A DNA stretch of 10,036 nt from Verrucomicrobiales bacterium (GTDB lineage Bacteria > Verrucomicrobiota > Verrucomicrobiia > Limisphaerales > UBA9464): the NCBI GenBank assembly GCA_003445095.1, contig DLVS01000326.1:1-10036 (forward strand), read 5' to 3'. The notes beneath the pieces are model-generated. The model searched no databases, was not told where the DNA came from, and saw only the letters and a program-made list of their open reading frames with translations. Positions 1-9,466 of the stretch are shown one piece after another. The position numbers were made by a program, and so were the translations under genes. Position 1 is the first letter of the stretch. Each line of letters starts with the position of its first letter.

Positions 1-1400
1 AAGTTCACTGGCCTGCCGTCAGCTCGAGCCGAAGTGGCCCCGGTTGCCGAGACAAATTCCTGGCTGGCCGGGATGGTGCAGACCAGTCGCAGGTTAGTTC
101 CCGGGAGAGAACCTTGGTTGAGGACGCGAATATCATAGACCACATTGTTTCCCACTTCGACCGGGTCTTCTAAATCCACTACCTCGATTAGGATTCCCGG
201 GACGCCGGCGACTCGAGTCCCGCAAGCGGATTGAACTCGCGGGGCACACAACCCCTTGGCCTCTGGCACGAGCGAAAGTGCGCCGGGCTGAGGCAACGAA
301 AGTGTCGCGCACATTTGGTGATTCGCGCCGGGTGCCAGATTCGCCAGCTCCCAGGTAATCGCGGTGGGTGATGTCACCCCCCCCTCACTCACGTCAACGA
401 CGACGGCGCCGGCCGGAAGGGGAAGAGTCACGGTCGCCTTCGATTCGGCGGCGTCACCCGTATTGCGGAGCGTGAGACACGCCCGAGCCGGGCGGCCGAG
501 GTATACTTGCCCGGGCGCCTCACACTCGAGAGCGAGGATTGGGGCCCGGACCGACGTGCTGGCCGTCGCTTCGGCGCCGACACCCTCGGCCGAAGTCACC
601 TGCGCCCGATTCTCGTATCGACCGGCCGCAGTGGCGTGGGCGTGGAAACGGAATTCTCGACTCGCCCCCGGACGCAGTGTGCCCACATCGAAGTTGGTTG
701 CCGAACGCTGGTCGGCGGTGAGCAGTCCAGCGGGCAGCGCGTCCGTGATCTGAATTCGGTTAAGGATCACGCGACCCGTGTTGCGTACGATCAACTGCAT
801 TTCGAACGGATCGCAAACACTGGTCTCGGCGGGCATGGTTTTGACCAGTTCGAGTCGAGAAAGTTCGGGCCCGAGATCTTCGATAAAGAAGTTGCTACAC
901 GCTTTGGGAGTGACGCAGCGATATTTGCGACCGTTGGAAGAAAACGTGAATACGTACGCCGGCGCCGGATGTTTTCCTTCCCAGATGACGTCCCGCAAAC
1001 AGATGGGCTTGCCGTCCTTCCGAGATGACATGAAGGGCATTCGCGTGCCGTACGGCAATTGGACTTCCGTGATTTCGGCAGTCAGCGCCGCGTAATGGAG
1101 ATCCTCCAGATTCCCCTTCCAACCCCACTCGGCAAGAATGACCGCAATATCGGGCTTGAGCTTCTCGTCACGGAAGCGAGCTCGCAAATCGCTGGGGCGC
1201 TCTAGCGGCGGGGCAAACCGAGTTTGCGGATTTCCGAGGAACGTCGCCCGATGTGGCTGCGCTTCGGCGAGCAGAATCGCCCGGGACGACGATGGAAGGG
1301 AATCCCTCGTGGGGCTCGGTGGTTCGGCGTCGGCCGGGAACCGCCCGACGATGGCCACGCCGAGCGCCAGCATGAGCAGAATGGGTGCGTTCGAGTTCAC
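1..1400 (-). CDS. Secreted DUF11-like repeat protein, 3' end beyond the window
   Basis: Reading the minus strand from a GTG at 1400 gives an uninterrupted frame of 466 codons that leaves the window at position 1. The start is chosen for a GGAGG eight bases upstream; an in-frame ATG at 1373 (residue 10) is the alternative. Residues 1-25 look like a Sec signal peptide (hydrophobic ILLMLALGVAIVG, then A-D-A). Residues about 25-180 form an unrecognised N-terminal region that includes C-V-T-P-K-A-C (C162, C168). Three beta-rich repeats follow, near 184-270, 285-370 and from 402 on, with DUF11-like wording such as MQLIVRNTGR, CLTLRNTGDAAES and VVYDIRVLNQG, and 'PAG' turns. DUF11 repeats are Ig-like structural modules of cell-surface proteins. 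Several cysteines per repeat suggest disulfides outside the cytoplasm (inference). The specific function is unknown. Codon-by-codon reading found no stop or frameshift, including across a run of eight G at 377-384. Confidence 0.85.
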   Translation of the reverse strand, partial: MNSNAPILLMLALGVAIVGRFPADAEPPSPTRDSLPSSSRAILLAEAQPHRATFLGNPQTRFAPPLERPSDLRARFRDEKLKPDIAVILAEWGWKGNLEDLHYAALTAEITEVQLPYGTRMPFMSSRKDGKPICLRDVIWEGKHPAPAYVFTFSSNGRKYRCVTPKACSNFFIEDLGPELSRLELVKTMPAETSVCDPFEMQLIVRNTGRVILNRIQITDALPAGLLTADQRSATNFDVGTLRPGASREFRFHAHATAAGRYENRAQVTSAEGVGAEATASTSVRAPILALECEAPGQVYLGRPARACLTLRNTGDAAESKATVTLPLPAGAVVVDVSEGGVTSPTAITWELANLAPGANHQMCATLSLPQPGALSLVPEAKGLCAPRVQSACGTRVAGVPGILIEVVDLEDPVEVGNNVVYDIRVLNQGSLPGTNLRLVCTIPASQEFVSATGATSARADGRPVN

Positions 1401-1408
1401 CGGGACAA

Positions 1409-1413
1409 CCTCC
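1409..1413 (-). promoter_or_regulatory. Shine-Dalgarno of the DUF11-like gene
   Basis: The minus strand reads GGAGG here, followed by eight bases and then the GTG at 1400. This is the clearest ribosome binding site in the window and decides the start in favour of GTG over the internal ATG at 1373. Neither the CotH gene nor the ATPase gene has a comparable site. Confidence 0.7.
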
Positions 1414-1457
1414 GAAATTGGCCGCCGTGAAACCAGCCTATAGTTGCAATGGATCGC

Positions 1458-1600
1458 GTAGCCGCGGACGTTAGTCCGTGGGAGTCGCGACCCGGGAGAA
1501 GGCACAGATGACCAAGGAGCAGGGCTTCCATCGTTCGCTCGTCACTCAGTGATCCCTAGAATGCCGCGCTGAGCGGCCATCGACTCACGTCGTCGGTTAC
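1458..1600. repeat. REPIN-like inverted repeat, copy A
   Basis: The left arm (1458-1490) begins GTAGCCGCGGACGTTAGTCC and the right arm (1581-1600) is CGACTCACGTCGTCGGTTAC, an imperfect reverse complement of the left. Each arm is itself a small hairpin: in the left, 1462-1469 pairs with 1474-1481 (eight pairs, one G-T) around GTTA; in the right, CGAC pairs with GTCG around TCAC. Two REP-like palindromes facing each other about 90 bases apart is the arrangement called a REPIN, a non-autonomous element that in other bacteria is mobilised by RAYT-type transposases. No transposase gene is visible in the window. Confidence 0.65.
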
Positions 1601-1678
1601 GAAGCCCGGGCCGACCGGCAAACCGAAAGAAAAGTGGCCAAACTTAAGAGAATTAGCTGTAGCATGCACTCTGAGAGA

Positions 1679-1778
1679 GTAGCCGCGGAGGTGAGTCCGC
1701 GGAGTCGCGATCTCGTCGCTCGATCATAGCCGAGGGGATATCGCGGGCTGACTTCCACCGACTCACGTCGGCGGCTAC
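1679..1778. repeat. REPIN-like inverted repeat, copy B
   Basis: The left arm (1679-1710) matches copy A's left arm except for three substitutions and a one-base gap, and both end in AGTCGCGA. The right arm (1759-1778), CGACTCACGTCGGCGGCTAC, matches copy A's right arm at 18 of 20 positions. Internal hairpins: 1683-1689 pairs with 1696-1702 (seven pairs) and CCGAC at 1758-1762 pairs with GTCGG at 1767-1771 around TCAC. The central spacer differs from that of copy A, so the arms are conserved and the middle is not, as expected for REP pairs. The element is 100 bases against 143 for copy A. Confidence 0.7.
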
Positions 1779-1904
1779 GATTTGCTTTTCGACTCTTAGC
1801 GGCACAGATGCTCTGTTCTCTCTGCCGGTCGGCAGCATCATGGCTCGTGTGCCCGCAACCACAGGCCTCAGAGTGGCGAAAGGCAATTCACTATTACTGA
1901 TCCA

Positions 1905-4900
1905 GTGATTCCATTCCATCACCGGCTGGGGGTTCTCTCGCGCCATGTCCTGCTTTCATCGGCGTGGCTTGTGGCTTTGAGCTGGGGACCAATTCTTCCA
2001 AGTCTCCAAGTCCGTGGCGCGACCTCGGTTCTCTTGGGTCAGGTCACCCAGATCTCTGGGCCGCAAGACCTCGATCTCGATGGGCAATTCGTCTATGCGA
2101 TCAACTTCAGCGCAAACGATCCGGTTCGAAGCGTGCGAGGAGTCGAGTTTCTGCCGGATCGCTTGGGAATTCCCGGGGCAACCTTGGTAGGCCCCCAGCA
2201 GGTGACTCCTTGGCAAACCAAACCGGAGTTCGGGGCCAGTGCGGACGCGAATGCCCTGGAGGAGATCCTCCACGACATTCGGTGGGCTAGTTCGGACGCG
2301 GGTGAACGGCTGCGAGCGACCTTGGCGGTTACGCCCGGCGAAGAGTACAAACTCCAGGTTCTGATCTCAGCGAACGGCCAGGAAAACCGTCGTTGGGACA
2401 TCCGCGTGAACGGGCTGAATGCGGTGGACGAAATTACCTCCCTCGGAAGATCTCCCGGCCAAAGTTACTCCCGCAGCCGGGCGACGCTCTACACCTACCA
2501 ATTTGGCGCTACTCGCGACTCACTCGTGATTGAGATGGGCAATTTGTTCGGCGCCAACGAAGGCGGAGATCGCAATCCGATCTGGCAAGCATTGACGCTC
2601 GAACGGGTCACGGCACCGCCGACTCCTGACGACATCCTCGTGCAACCTGACCGATTTTTTCCCACCCAGGAATTGCCGATCACGACCGTGAAAGTGGCTG
2701 ATCGACGCTTCGGCGCGTTGCATGCGCTGAGCCTGGTCGAGGGTGAAGGCGCGACCGACAACTCCCGCTTCTCGCTCGACGGCGCCAACCTCCTGGCAGG
2801 GCCGTTTGATTTCTCCAACCAAGCCCCAGGCACGACTTATTCGATACGAATTCGGGCGACCGACACGGCGGAGCCCGCACGCCTTCTCGAGAAGTCCTTT
2901 GTGCTGACTCTGGCTGAACCGCACGGGCCTACGGCGATTCGGTTGGATGCGGCTTCGGTGAGCAGCGCCGCGATCGTGGGCGCCAAGTTGGGACGGCTGT
3001 CCGCCGTGGATTCCGACGATTTTGATCAGCATCAGTTCGAACTCGTACCGGGAGTGGGCGACGGCCAGAACGCGCAGGTCGCCCTGGAGGCAGGAATAGT
3101 GAAGTTGGCGCGCCCACTCCCGACGGGAGTAACGGCATTGCATTTGCGTGTGCGGGCGACCGATCGGGCGGGGCTGTCGATCGAGACTGCGTTCGTGTTA
3201 CCCGTTCTGGACCCTCAGGTGCGACTCAATGAGATCCTCGCGAGTGAAGTCGCCGGCATCGTGGATGAATCAGGCCAACCACAAGAATGGATTGAGGTGT
3301 TCAATGAATTAGACCAAACGCTCGACCTCACCGGCTGGTATCTCACGGACGACCGACAGGATCTGCGCAAATGGCGGTTTCCTGAACAAGTGCTCGGCCC
3401 GAAAGGCTTCGTCGTTGTCTTGGCCGATGGCAGCGGTGCGGTCGTATCCGGTTCTCCCAAATTGCACGCGAATTTCTCGTTGTCGGCCTCCGGCGAATGG
3501 ATCGGGCTCGTCCGACCGGATGGTGTCACGCTGGCCAGTGAGATGCGATTCCCGGCCCAATATCCTGGCGTGGCCTACGGTAAGGGTGCCGACGGAGAAT
3601 TGGGTTTCCTGCCGCAGCCAACGCCGGGTCAGTCCAACGGTGCGAGAGCCTCGGCCGGTGAAAACGGGGTCACGTTCAGCCGCACCCACGGATTCATGAC
3701 GGAAACGTTCACCTTGGAACTCAGCGCCACGATTCCCGGCTCAACGATTCGCTACACACTCGACGGGACGCGGCCGTCGCCCACCTCTGGCACCATTTAT
3801 TCGGGGCCCATCTCAATTTCCCCGAGTACCACCGCCACTACGCGAGGACTTCGAATCGTGCGCGCCCTGGCGATCAACCCGTTGGCCGCGTACGCACCCG
3901 TCGGAACGCAGACATACCTGTTCGTGAATGGCGCAACCGGACCGGGGGTAGATGGGGTCGTCAGCCAGTCGCGATTACAGTCCTCGATCACTCGACACGC
4001 CACCTATGGGCCGCTGCTGGGCGAGTCTTTCATGGCGTTGCCGGCGCTGTCGGTTGTGACGACCGGCAGTCCCAGCACGACGGAAACGAGGACGTCGATC
4101 GAACTGGTCGATCCGCTGAACCGTGAACCCGGCTTCCAAATCGATTGCGGTTTGGAAGCGACCGGCACCACGAGCCTGGGTTCACCCAAGCTGAGTATGG
4201 CGGCGAAGTTCCGGCCGGAATACGGACAGTCGCGGCTGCGCTATCCGATGTTTGCCCGCGGCTCAATGGCGCCTGAATCGGCAGTAGCCGAATTCAAAGA
4301 GCTACGTCTGCGAAGCCATTCCCACGACACATTTTTCTGGCTTGGCACTCGCGAAAATCCGCCCACGCCATACGGAAGCCCACCCGTCAACCGCAGTGGC
4401 GATGCGCAGTTGGCCCGCAATCCCTGGATCGATGAAATGCAGCTGCTGATGGGACAGCCCGGCAAACACGGGCGCCAGGTCCATCTGTTTCTCAACGGTT
4501 CCTATCACGGTATCTACCATGTGCACGAGCATGCCGACGATGACTTCATGGCCAGTTACTTTCCGGGCCAAGCTGACGATTTCCATTTTACGGGCGGAGC
4601 CACCACCGGAAGCGAGCACGGCGCGTCCGACTCGTGGACGACGGCTTGGAATTCCGTAAAGACCAGCCTGGCCAATTACACTCAGGCGCGACGATGGATC
4701 GATGTCACTAACCTTTGTGACTACATGGTCCTGAGCTTTTACGCGGGGAACGACTGGGATTGGTCGGCTCAACACAACTGGAGCGCGGCGGGGCCCAAGT
4801 TCCCCGATCAAGGCGGTTGGAAATTCTTCCAACAGGACTCCGACATCACGCTGCAGGACGTCAACGCCGATTGCACCGACCAGGACGTACCCGATGGAAT

Positions 4901-6857
4901 CTTTAGCCGGCTCATGACGTTTCCCGACTTCCGCATCTTATTCCGTGATCGGGTTTACCGGCATTGCTTTGGAGATGGCGTTCTGACGCCGGGCCAGGCT
5001 GGAGGGCTCTATGAAGCGCGCATGAACGAACTAACCAATGCGATCATCGCGGAAACGGCGCGGTGGCAGCCCTCGAGTTCGGTGGGTCGGCTGCCGTGGG
5101 ATCGGGACGAAGAATGGAAGAACGAGTGGAACTATCTCCGGAACACTTATTTTCCTCAGCGCACCGCGAAGTTGCTCGCCCAATTCCGCAAACACGCCGG
5201 GTGGTGGCCGATGGATCCTCCCACGCTGAGTCTGCCGGCGGGCGAAGTTGAGGCCGGCGCCCAGCTCCAATTCACAGTAAAAACTGGGAAGGCTTACTTC
5301 ACCACGGATGGTTCGGATCCACGACTTCCCGGAGGAGCCATCAATCCCGCGGCGGTGGTCGTCACGAACCCAGATTCGGTGCTGACGATTAACGAACCGA
5401 CGCTCGTGAAGGTGCGCGTGTACACGGGGACCGACTGGTCGGCCCTGGTCGAAGCCTATTTCATTCCGTCGGGAACAGTTCGAGCCTCGGCCGCAAACTT
5501 GATTCTGTCGGAAATCCATTATCATCCCCTCGATCGACCGGACTCCGAGTTTCTCGAATTTCTCAACACTTCTCCCTCGTTAGTTGACCTGTCCGGCGTC
5601 GTGATCTCGAACGCCGTCCGTTTCAGCTTCCCTGCCGCGACGTTGCTGCCTGCGGGTGAACGCCTGCTCGTCGTGAAAGATCCGACCGAGTTTTCTTCCC
5701 GCTACCAAACAGCCGGCTCCCCGTACTTCCGCGAGGGGCTCCGTGTGCTCGGCCCTTGGGATGGATCTTTGTCGAACGCCGGAGAGACCATCGAGGTGTG
5801 GGGCGCCGACGGTGCATCGATTCTCGTCTGCGGCTATTCGACATCGGGGGCTTGGCCCGGTCGGGCGGACGGTAAAGGAAGCAGCCTGGAACTGGAGAAT
5901 CCGGAATTGGCGCCAACGAAAGAGCCTGACAAGTCGGCTTGGCTAGCAGAACCGTATCATTGGAGGCCCAGCTCAGAATTCCACGGTTCCCCGGGTGGAA
6001 CTGGGCTCGGGCCGGACTATCGAATCCTCATCAACGAAATTTTAGCGTCGCCTGGGCCGGGCGACACCGACGGCATCGAGTTGCTCAACGTCACCGGGCG
6101 AACCGTGGATGTGGGCGGCTGGTTCCTCAGCGACTCGTCAGACAACTACCGAAAATACCGAATACCAGAAGGCGTTTCGCTCCAACCCGGCAGCCGACTA
6201 ACTTTGCGGTCGGCCGACTTCGACAATGCGGCCAACCCAGCCTGCCTGGTGCCATTTGGTCTGAGTAGCCTTGGGGATGACGTCTTCTTGGTCGAATCGG
6301 CCGCGGACGATTCCTTGGGGCGCTTCGCCGATCGCGTCGAGTTCGGCGCGCTGCCTCAGGCGGTAGCGTTCGGGCGATTCCCCGATGGCTCGGGACCGCT
6401 CGTCTGGCTGCAGGAACCGACCTTCGGAGCGCCGAATTCAGTTCCGGTTCCTGGCTATGACGCATGGGCCGCGACTGCCTTCCCACGCGGAACCCCGGTC
6501 CAGCAAACAGCGCCCGAGGCGGACCTCGATGCGGACGGCGTGAGTAATTTTGCCGAATATGCCTTCGTCACTTCGCCGAACCGTCCGAATGCGACGCCAG
6601 TAGCAATCTTGGAGGCGACACCCGAAGGGGGGATCGAGGTCGGCTATCGCCGCCGCACCGCCTCGGGGACTCTGCAATATCGCATCGAAACCTCGTCGAA
6701 CCTAATCGATTGGGGAGTACCAAGCGAAGGCATCGAAATTACGTCGGAGCAACCGTTAGCCGATGGTGCCACGCTCATAACGGCCCGGATAGTTCCAACC
6801 CTCGGTGAAGCAGGCACACACGGGCAATACTTCCGAATCGCAGTACCGACTCCGTAG
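1905..6857 (+). CDS. Giant secreted CotH kinase-like, lamin-tail multidomain protein
   Basis: 1650 residues. The GTG at 1905 is the most upstream standard start in the frame (in-frame stop at 1797) and gives a signal peptide (hydrophobic [11 protein letters not shown], probable cleavage near residue 39); no Shine-Dalgarno is seen. Order: 40-240 unrecognised beta-rich, perhaps carbohydrate-binding-like; 242-340 and 342-437 cadherin-like ([18 protein letters not shown]); 439-580 lamin-tail 1 ([19 protein letters not shown]); 588-672 chitobiase/HEX-C-like ([12 protein letters not shown]); about 711-1095 CotH, with [16 protein letters not shown] at 861-876, GNDWDW at 948-953 and QQDSDITL around D978/D980; 1105-1190 second HEX-C-like ([10 protein letters not shown]); 1198-1368 lamin-tail 2; 1374-1525 lamin-tail 3 ([11 protein letters not shown]); 1540-1650 a C-terminal module opening with an Asp-rich calcium-type loop (DLDADG). 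Bacillus CotH is an atypical protein kinase of spore coat proteins; in a non-sporulating lineage the role and substrate here are unknown. Probably surface-attached or released, possibly adhesive (inference). Confidence 0.9.
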   Translation: MIPFHHRLGVLSRHVLLSSAWLVALSWGPILPSLQVRGATSVLLGQVTQISGPQDLDLDGQFVYAINFSANDPVRSVRGVEFLPDRLGIPGATLVGPQQVTPWQTKPEFGASADANALEEILHDIRWASSDAGERLRATLAVTPGEEYKLQVLISANGQENRRWDIRVNGLNAVDEITSLGRSPGQSYSRSRATLYTYQFGATRDSLVIEMGNLFGANEGGDRNPIWQALTLERVTAPPTPDDILVQPDRFFPTQELPITTVKVADRRFGALHALSLVEGEGATDNSRFSLDGANLLAGPFDFSNQAPGTTYSIRIRATDTAEPARLLEKSFVLTLAEPHGPTAIRLDAASVSSAAIVGAKLGRLSAVDSDDFDQHQFELVPGVGDGQNAQVALEAGIVKLARPLPTGVTALHLRVRATDRAGLSIETAFVLPVLDPQVRLNEILASEVAGIVDESGQPQEWIEVFNELDQTLDLTGWYLTDDRQDLRKWRFPEQVLGPKGFVVVLADGSGAVVSGSPKLHANFSLSASGEWIGLVRPDGVTLASEMRFPAQYPGVAYGKGADGELGFLPQPTPGQSNGARASAGENGVTFSRTHGFMTETFTLELSATIPGSTIRYTLDGTRPSPTSGTIYSGPISISPSTTATTRGLRIVRALAINPLAAYAPVGTQTYLFVNGATGPGVDGVVSQSRLQSSITRHATYGPLLGESFMALPALSVVTTGSPSTTETRTSIELVDPLNREPGFQIDCGLEATGTTSLGSPKLSMAAKFRPEYGQSRLRYPMFARGSMAPESAVAEFKELRLRSHSHDTFFWLGTRENPPTPYGSPPVNRSGDAQLARNPWIDEMQLLMGQPGKHGRQVHLFLNGSYHGIYHVHEHADDDFMASYFPGQADDFHFTGGATTGSEHGASDSWTTAWNSVKTSLANYTQARRWIDVTNLCDYMVLSFYAGNDWDWSAQHNWSAAGPKFPDQGGWKFFQQDSDITLQDVNADCTDQDVPDGIFSRLMTFPDFRILFRDRVYRHCFGDGVLTPGQAGGLYEARMNELTNAIIAETARWQPSSSVGRLPWDRDEEWKNEWNYLRNTYFPQRTAKLLAQFRKHAGWWPMDPPTLSLPAGEVEAGAQLQFTVKTGKAYFTTDGSDPRLPGGAINPAAVVVTNPDSVLTINEPTLVKVRVYTGTDWSALVEAYFIPSGTVRASAANLILSEIHYHPLDRPDSEFLEFLNTSPSLVDLSGVVISNAVRFSFPAATLLPAGERLLVVKDPTEFSSRYQTAGSPYFREGLRVLGPWDGSLSNAGETIEVWGADGASILVCGYSTSGAWPGRADGKGSSLELENPELAPTKEPDKSAWLAEPYHWRPSSEFHGSPGGTGLGPDYRILINEILASPGPGDTDGIELLNVTGRTVDVGGWFLSDSSDNYRKYRIPEGVSLQPGSRLTLRSADFDNAANPACLVPFGLSSLGDDVFLVESAADDSLGRFADRVEFGALPQAVAFGRFPDGSGPLVWLQEPTFGAPNSVPVPGYDAWAATAFPRGTPVQQTAPEADLDADGVSNFAEYAFVTSPNRPNATPVAILEATPEGGIEVGYRRRTASGTLQYRIETSSNLIDWGVPSEGIEITSEQPLADGATLITARIVPTLGEAGTHGQYFRIAVPTP

Positions 6858-6877
6858 TTCCATCATCCCGTCCCCAA

Positions 6878-9466
6878 ATGAAGACCGACCCTATTTGTGG
6901 AATGACCGTGGACGAGGCGACGGCGCAGCGCGCCGAGCGTGACGGGCAGACTCATTACTTTTGCAGCGACCACTGCCGAAGGACGTTTTTGGCCCAAGGT
7001 CAAACGGAGGGCGGCAACAGTTCCTGCTGCGGCGGAGCGCCAACGGACGCCAGAGAGTCCGGCGATTGCTGCGAAGCCAAGGAGAAACACCCACACCACG
7101 ACCAAAGCACGCCCAGAGGTGACCACTCGCGCAGCGCGCAGGAACATTCCTGTTGCGGCGGAGGGGCGGCGGGCGGTTCTCCCAGCCACGCCCACGGTGG
7201 GCAACATCATCACGAAGCGATCGTCACACCTTCGGCAACGGCGAAGTATTTCTGCCCAATGTGTCCTGGCGTCGCGTCGGACACACCCGGTGAGTGCCCC
7301 AAGTGTGGCATGACCTTGGAGCGAAACCCCGCTTGGAAGCCCGTGTCCAAGACCATTTACACCTGCCCGATGCACCCGGAAATCGAGCAGGATCATCCCG
7401 GTGAGTGCCCAAAGTGCGGCATGGTTCTGGAGCCAAAAACCCTGACTCCCGACGTTGAGGAAGACGATTCCGAACTGCGCGATATGATCCGACGCCTCTG
7501 GGTCGGTGCAGTGATGACCTTGCCCGTCTTCATCGTGGCGATGGCGCATATTGTTCCTGCGTGGAGCCACGTCGAGTGGTTGAGCGGCGAAGCCTCGCGC
7601 TGGGGACAATTCCTCCTCAGCACGCCGGTCGTGCTGTGGGCGGGTTGGCCGTTCTTCGTTCGTGGTTGGCGTTCACTCGTGAACCGCAGCCTGAATATGT
7701 TCACGCTCATCGCGCTCGGTGTCGGCGCGGCATACTGCTTCAGCGCGGTGGCCATGTTCTTTCCCCAGGCGTTCCCGCCCACCGGAGGCCACCTAGCCAA
7801 GCCGGCCATTTACTTCGAGGCCGCCGCCGTCATCACCGTGCTGGTGCTGCTCGGGCAAGTGCTTGAATTGCGCGCCCGCCAGCGGACGAGCGGCGCCATC
7901 AAGGCGCTGTTGGGGCTCGCACCCAAAACCGCTCACCGAGTCACACCGCAAGGCGATGAGGACGTGCCACTGGATGCCGTACATCCAAACGACCTGCTAC
8001 GCGTGCGACCGGGTGAGAAGATCCCGGTGGACGGTGTCGTCGTCGAAGGCCGCACGTCGGTGGATGAATCCATGCTCACCGGCGAGTCGCTCCCGGTGGA
8101 CAAGGCTTCCGGCGCGAAAGTTTCCGGCGGCACTGTTAACACCACGGGAGGTATCGTGATGAAGGCCGAGCGGGTCGGCAGTGAGACGATGCTGGCCCAA
8201 ATCGTGAACCTGGTGGCGCAGGCCCAGAGAAGCCGCGCGCCGATTCAAGCGCTGGCAGACAAAGTCGCCGGCTGGTTCGTGCCGACGGTGCTCGCGGTGG
8301 CCGCGCTCACGTTCGTCGCGTGGATGGTTTGGGGGCCAGAGCCACGACTGGCCTTCGCCATCACCAACGCTGTCGCGGTGCTCATTATCGCCTGTCCCTG
8401 CGCCCTGGGGCTCGCCACGCCCATGAGCGTGATGGTCGGCATCGGACGCGGCGCGCAGTTAGGTGTCCTCATCCGCAACGCCGAGGCCATCGAGAATCTG
8501 GCCAAACTGGACACGCTCGCTGTGGATAAGACGGGCACGCTCACTGAGGGGAAGCCAAAGCTCACCCGGTTGCTGCCGGTCGGCGGTTTTGAGGAGAAGG
8601 AATTGCTTCGCTTCGCGGCCTCGCTGGAACAGGGCAGCGAACATCCGCTGGCGCACGCGGTAGTCGTGGCGGCTCAGGAACGCGAACTGGCTTTGGAAGC
8701 CGCGAAAGATTTTCAGTCCACTACAGGCGGCGGCGTGATGGGCACGGTGTCTAGCCGAAAGGTGCTGGTGGGGAAGCTCGCCTTTCTCCGCGAGAACGGA
8801 GTGGCCGAGGTCGCGGCACTCGAAACTCTCGCCACGCCGTACCAAGCTGAAGGAGCCACCGCCCTACTCGTCGCGATCGACGGACGCGCCGCGGGCGTTC
8901 TCACCGTCGCGGATCCCATCAAGGCGACCACCGCCCAGGCACTGGCCGAACTTCGAGAACTGAGCGTCAAGGTCATCATGCTTACCGGCGACAACCCGCG
9001 CACCGCTGAAGCCATCGCGGGGAAACTCGGCATTGCCGACTTCCAGGCGGGTGTTACACCAAACGATAAACATGAGAAGGTGAGAACCCTCAAAGCCGCG
9101 GGCCGCGTCGTGGGCATGGCTGGCGACGGCATTAACGACGCTCCCGCACTCGCCGCGGCCGACGTGGGCATCGCGATGGGTACCGGCACAGACATCGCGA
9201 TGGAAAGCGCTGGCGTGACGCTAGTGAAGGGCGACCTGCGCGGCATCATGCGCGCCATTCGATTAGGCCGGGCGATGATGCGCAATATTCGGCAGAACCT
9301 CTTCTTCGCGTTTGTCTATAATGCGCTCGGCATCCCGGTGGCGGCGGGGGTCCTCTATCCGTTCTTTGGTGCGCTCCTCAGTCCCATCATCGCGGGCGCG
9401 GCCATGAGCCTGAGTTCCGTTTCGGTCATCAGCAATGCGCTGCGGTTGCGCTCCACCAAATTATGA
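6878..9466 (+). CDS. copA: P1B-type Cu(+)/Ag(+)-exporting ATPase with YHS and two HMBD modules
   Basis: 862 residues; inner-membrane ATP-driven efflux of cytoplasmic monovalent copper or silver. A YHS domain (about 1-42: C7, C29, C33) is followed by a Cys/His-rich linker with C50-C51, C64-C65, C92-C93 and a cluster H104-H112. Two heavy-metal-binding modules follow: 123-147 (CPMC, CPKCGM; C126, C129, C140, C143) and 160-184 (CPMHPE, CPKCGM; C163, C177, C180). No classical GMTCxxC HMA domain is present. Membrane helices lie near 207-227, 241-262, 274-296, 311-331, 466-486, 491-515, 807-828 and 833-858. All catalytic motifs are intact: TGES 401-404, CPC 506-508, DKTGTLT 550-556, HP 589-590, TGDN 703-706, GDGIND 749-754. 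CPC with N807/Y814-N815 and M843-S-L-S-S fits the Cu(+)/Ag(+) subgroup. The start lies 20 bases after the CotH stop, with no visible Shine-Dalgarno or terminator between; the stop overlaps the next ATG. Confidence 0.95.
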   Translation: MKTDPICGMTVDEATAQRAERDGQTHYFCSDHCRRTFLAQGQTEGGNSSCCGGAPTDARESGDCCEAKEKHPHHDQSTPRGDHSRSAQEHSCCGGGAAGGSPSHAHGGQHHHEAIVTPSATAKYFCPMCPGVASDTPGECPKCGMTLERNPAWKPVSKTIYTCPMHPEIEQDHPGECPKCGMVLEPKTLTPDVEEDDSELRDMIRRLWVGAVMTLPVFIVAMAHIVPAWSHVEWLSGEASRWGQFLLSTPVVLWAGWPFFVRGWRSLVNRSLNMFTLIALGVGAAYCFSAVAMFFPQAFPPTGGHLAKPAIYFEAAAVITVLVLLGQVLELRARQRTSGAIKALLGLAPKTAHRVTPQGDEDVPLDAVHPNDLLRVRPGEKIPVDGVVVEGRTSVDESMLTGESLPVDKASGAKVSGGTVNTTGGIVMKAERVGSETMLAQIVNLVAQAQRSRAPIQALADKVAGWFVPTVLAVAALTFVAWMVWGPEPRLAFAITNAVAVLIIACPCALGLATPMSVMVGIGRGAQLGVLIRNAEAIENLAKLDTLAVDKTGTLTEGKPKLTRLLPVGGFEEKELLRFAASLEQGSEHPLAHAVVVAAQERELALEAAKDFQSTTGGGVMGTVSSRKVLVGKLAFLRENGVAEVAALETLATPYQAEGATALLVAIDGRAAGVLTVADPIKATTAQALAELRELSVKVIMLTGDNPRTAEAIAGKLGIADFQAGVTPNDKHEKVRTLKAAGRVVGMAGDGINDAPALAAADVGIAMGTGTDIAMESAGVTLVKGDLRGIMRAIRLGRAMMRNIRQNLFFAFVYNALGIPVAAGVLYPFFGALLSPIIAGAAMSLSSVSVISNALRLRSTKL

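Larger units (their letters stand above)
1401..1904. other. Divergent intergenic region with two palindromic elements
   Basis: About 500 bases separate the divergently read DUF11-like and CotH genes. No reading frame here looks like a protein. The promoters of both flanking genes must lie here, but no -35/-10 pair stands out well enough to call. Two related inverted-repeat elements (1458-1600 and 1679-1778) take up about half of it. A 10-base direct repeat, GGCACAGATG, occurs at 1501-1510 and 1801-1810, each time a short distance after an element arm; it may be chance. Confidence 0.7.

Noticed and set aside
377..384. A possible frameshift in the DUF11-like gene at the G run
   Set aside because: A recount gives eight G, which keeps the same frame on both sides; downstream sequence in that frame is clearly protein-like.
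364..1128. Several 60-170-codon frames on both strands in the left region
   Set aside because: All overlap the single long minus-strand frame from 1400 to the left edge, which alone shows a signal peptide, a Shine-Dalgarno and repeated domains.
1458..1778. CRISPR array
   Set aside because: The repeats are two copies of an inverted pair with unequal, non-spacer-like gaps, not regularly spaced direct repeats.
1653..1946. A 97-codon minus-strand frame across element B and the CotH start
   Set aside because: It runs through the palindromic repeat and into the signal peptide of the CotH gene; its translation shows no motif.
6863..7609. A 248-codon minus-strand frame opposite the ATPase N-terminus
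   Set aside because: It lies antisense to the YHS/HMBD region, whose Cys motifs are unmistakable; its own translation is low-complexity and has no recognisable motif. It is a GC-rich shadow frame.
8713..9285. A 190-codon minus-strand frame opposite the ATPase C-terminal half
   Set aside because: It is antisense to the intact nucleotide-binding domain (TGDN, GDGIND), and its Ala/Ser/Pro-rich translation is typical of shadows in GC-rich genes.
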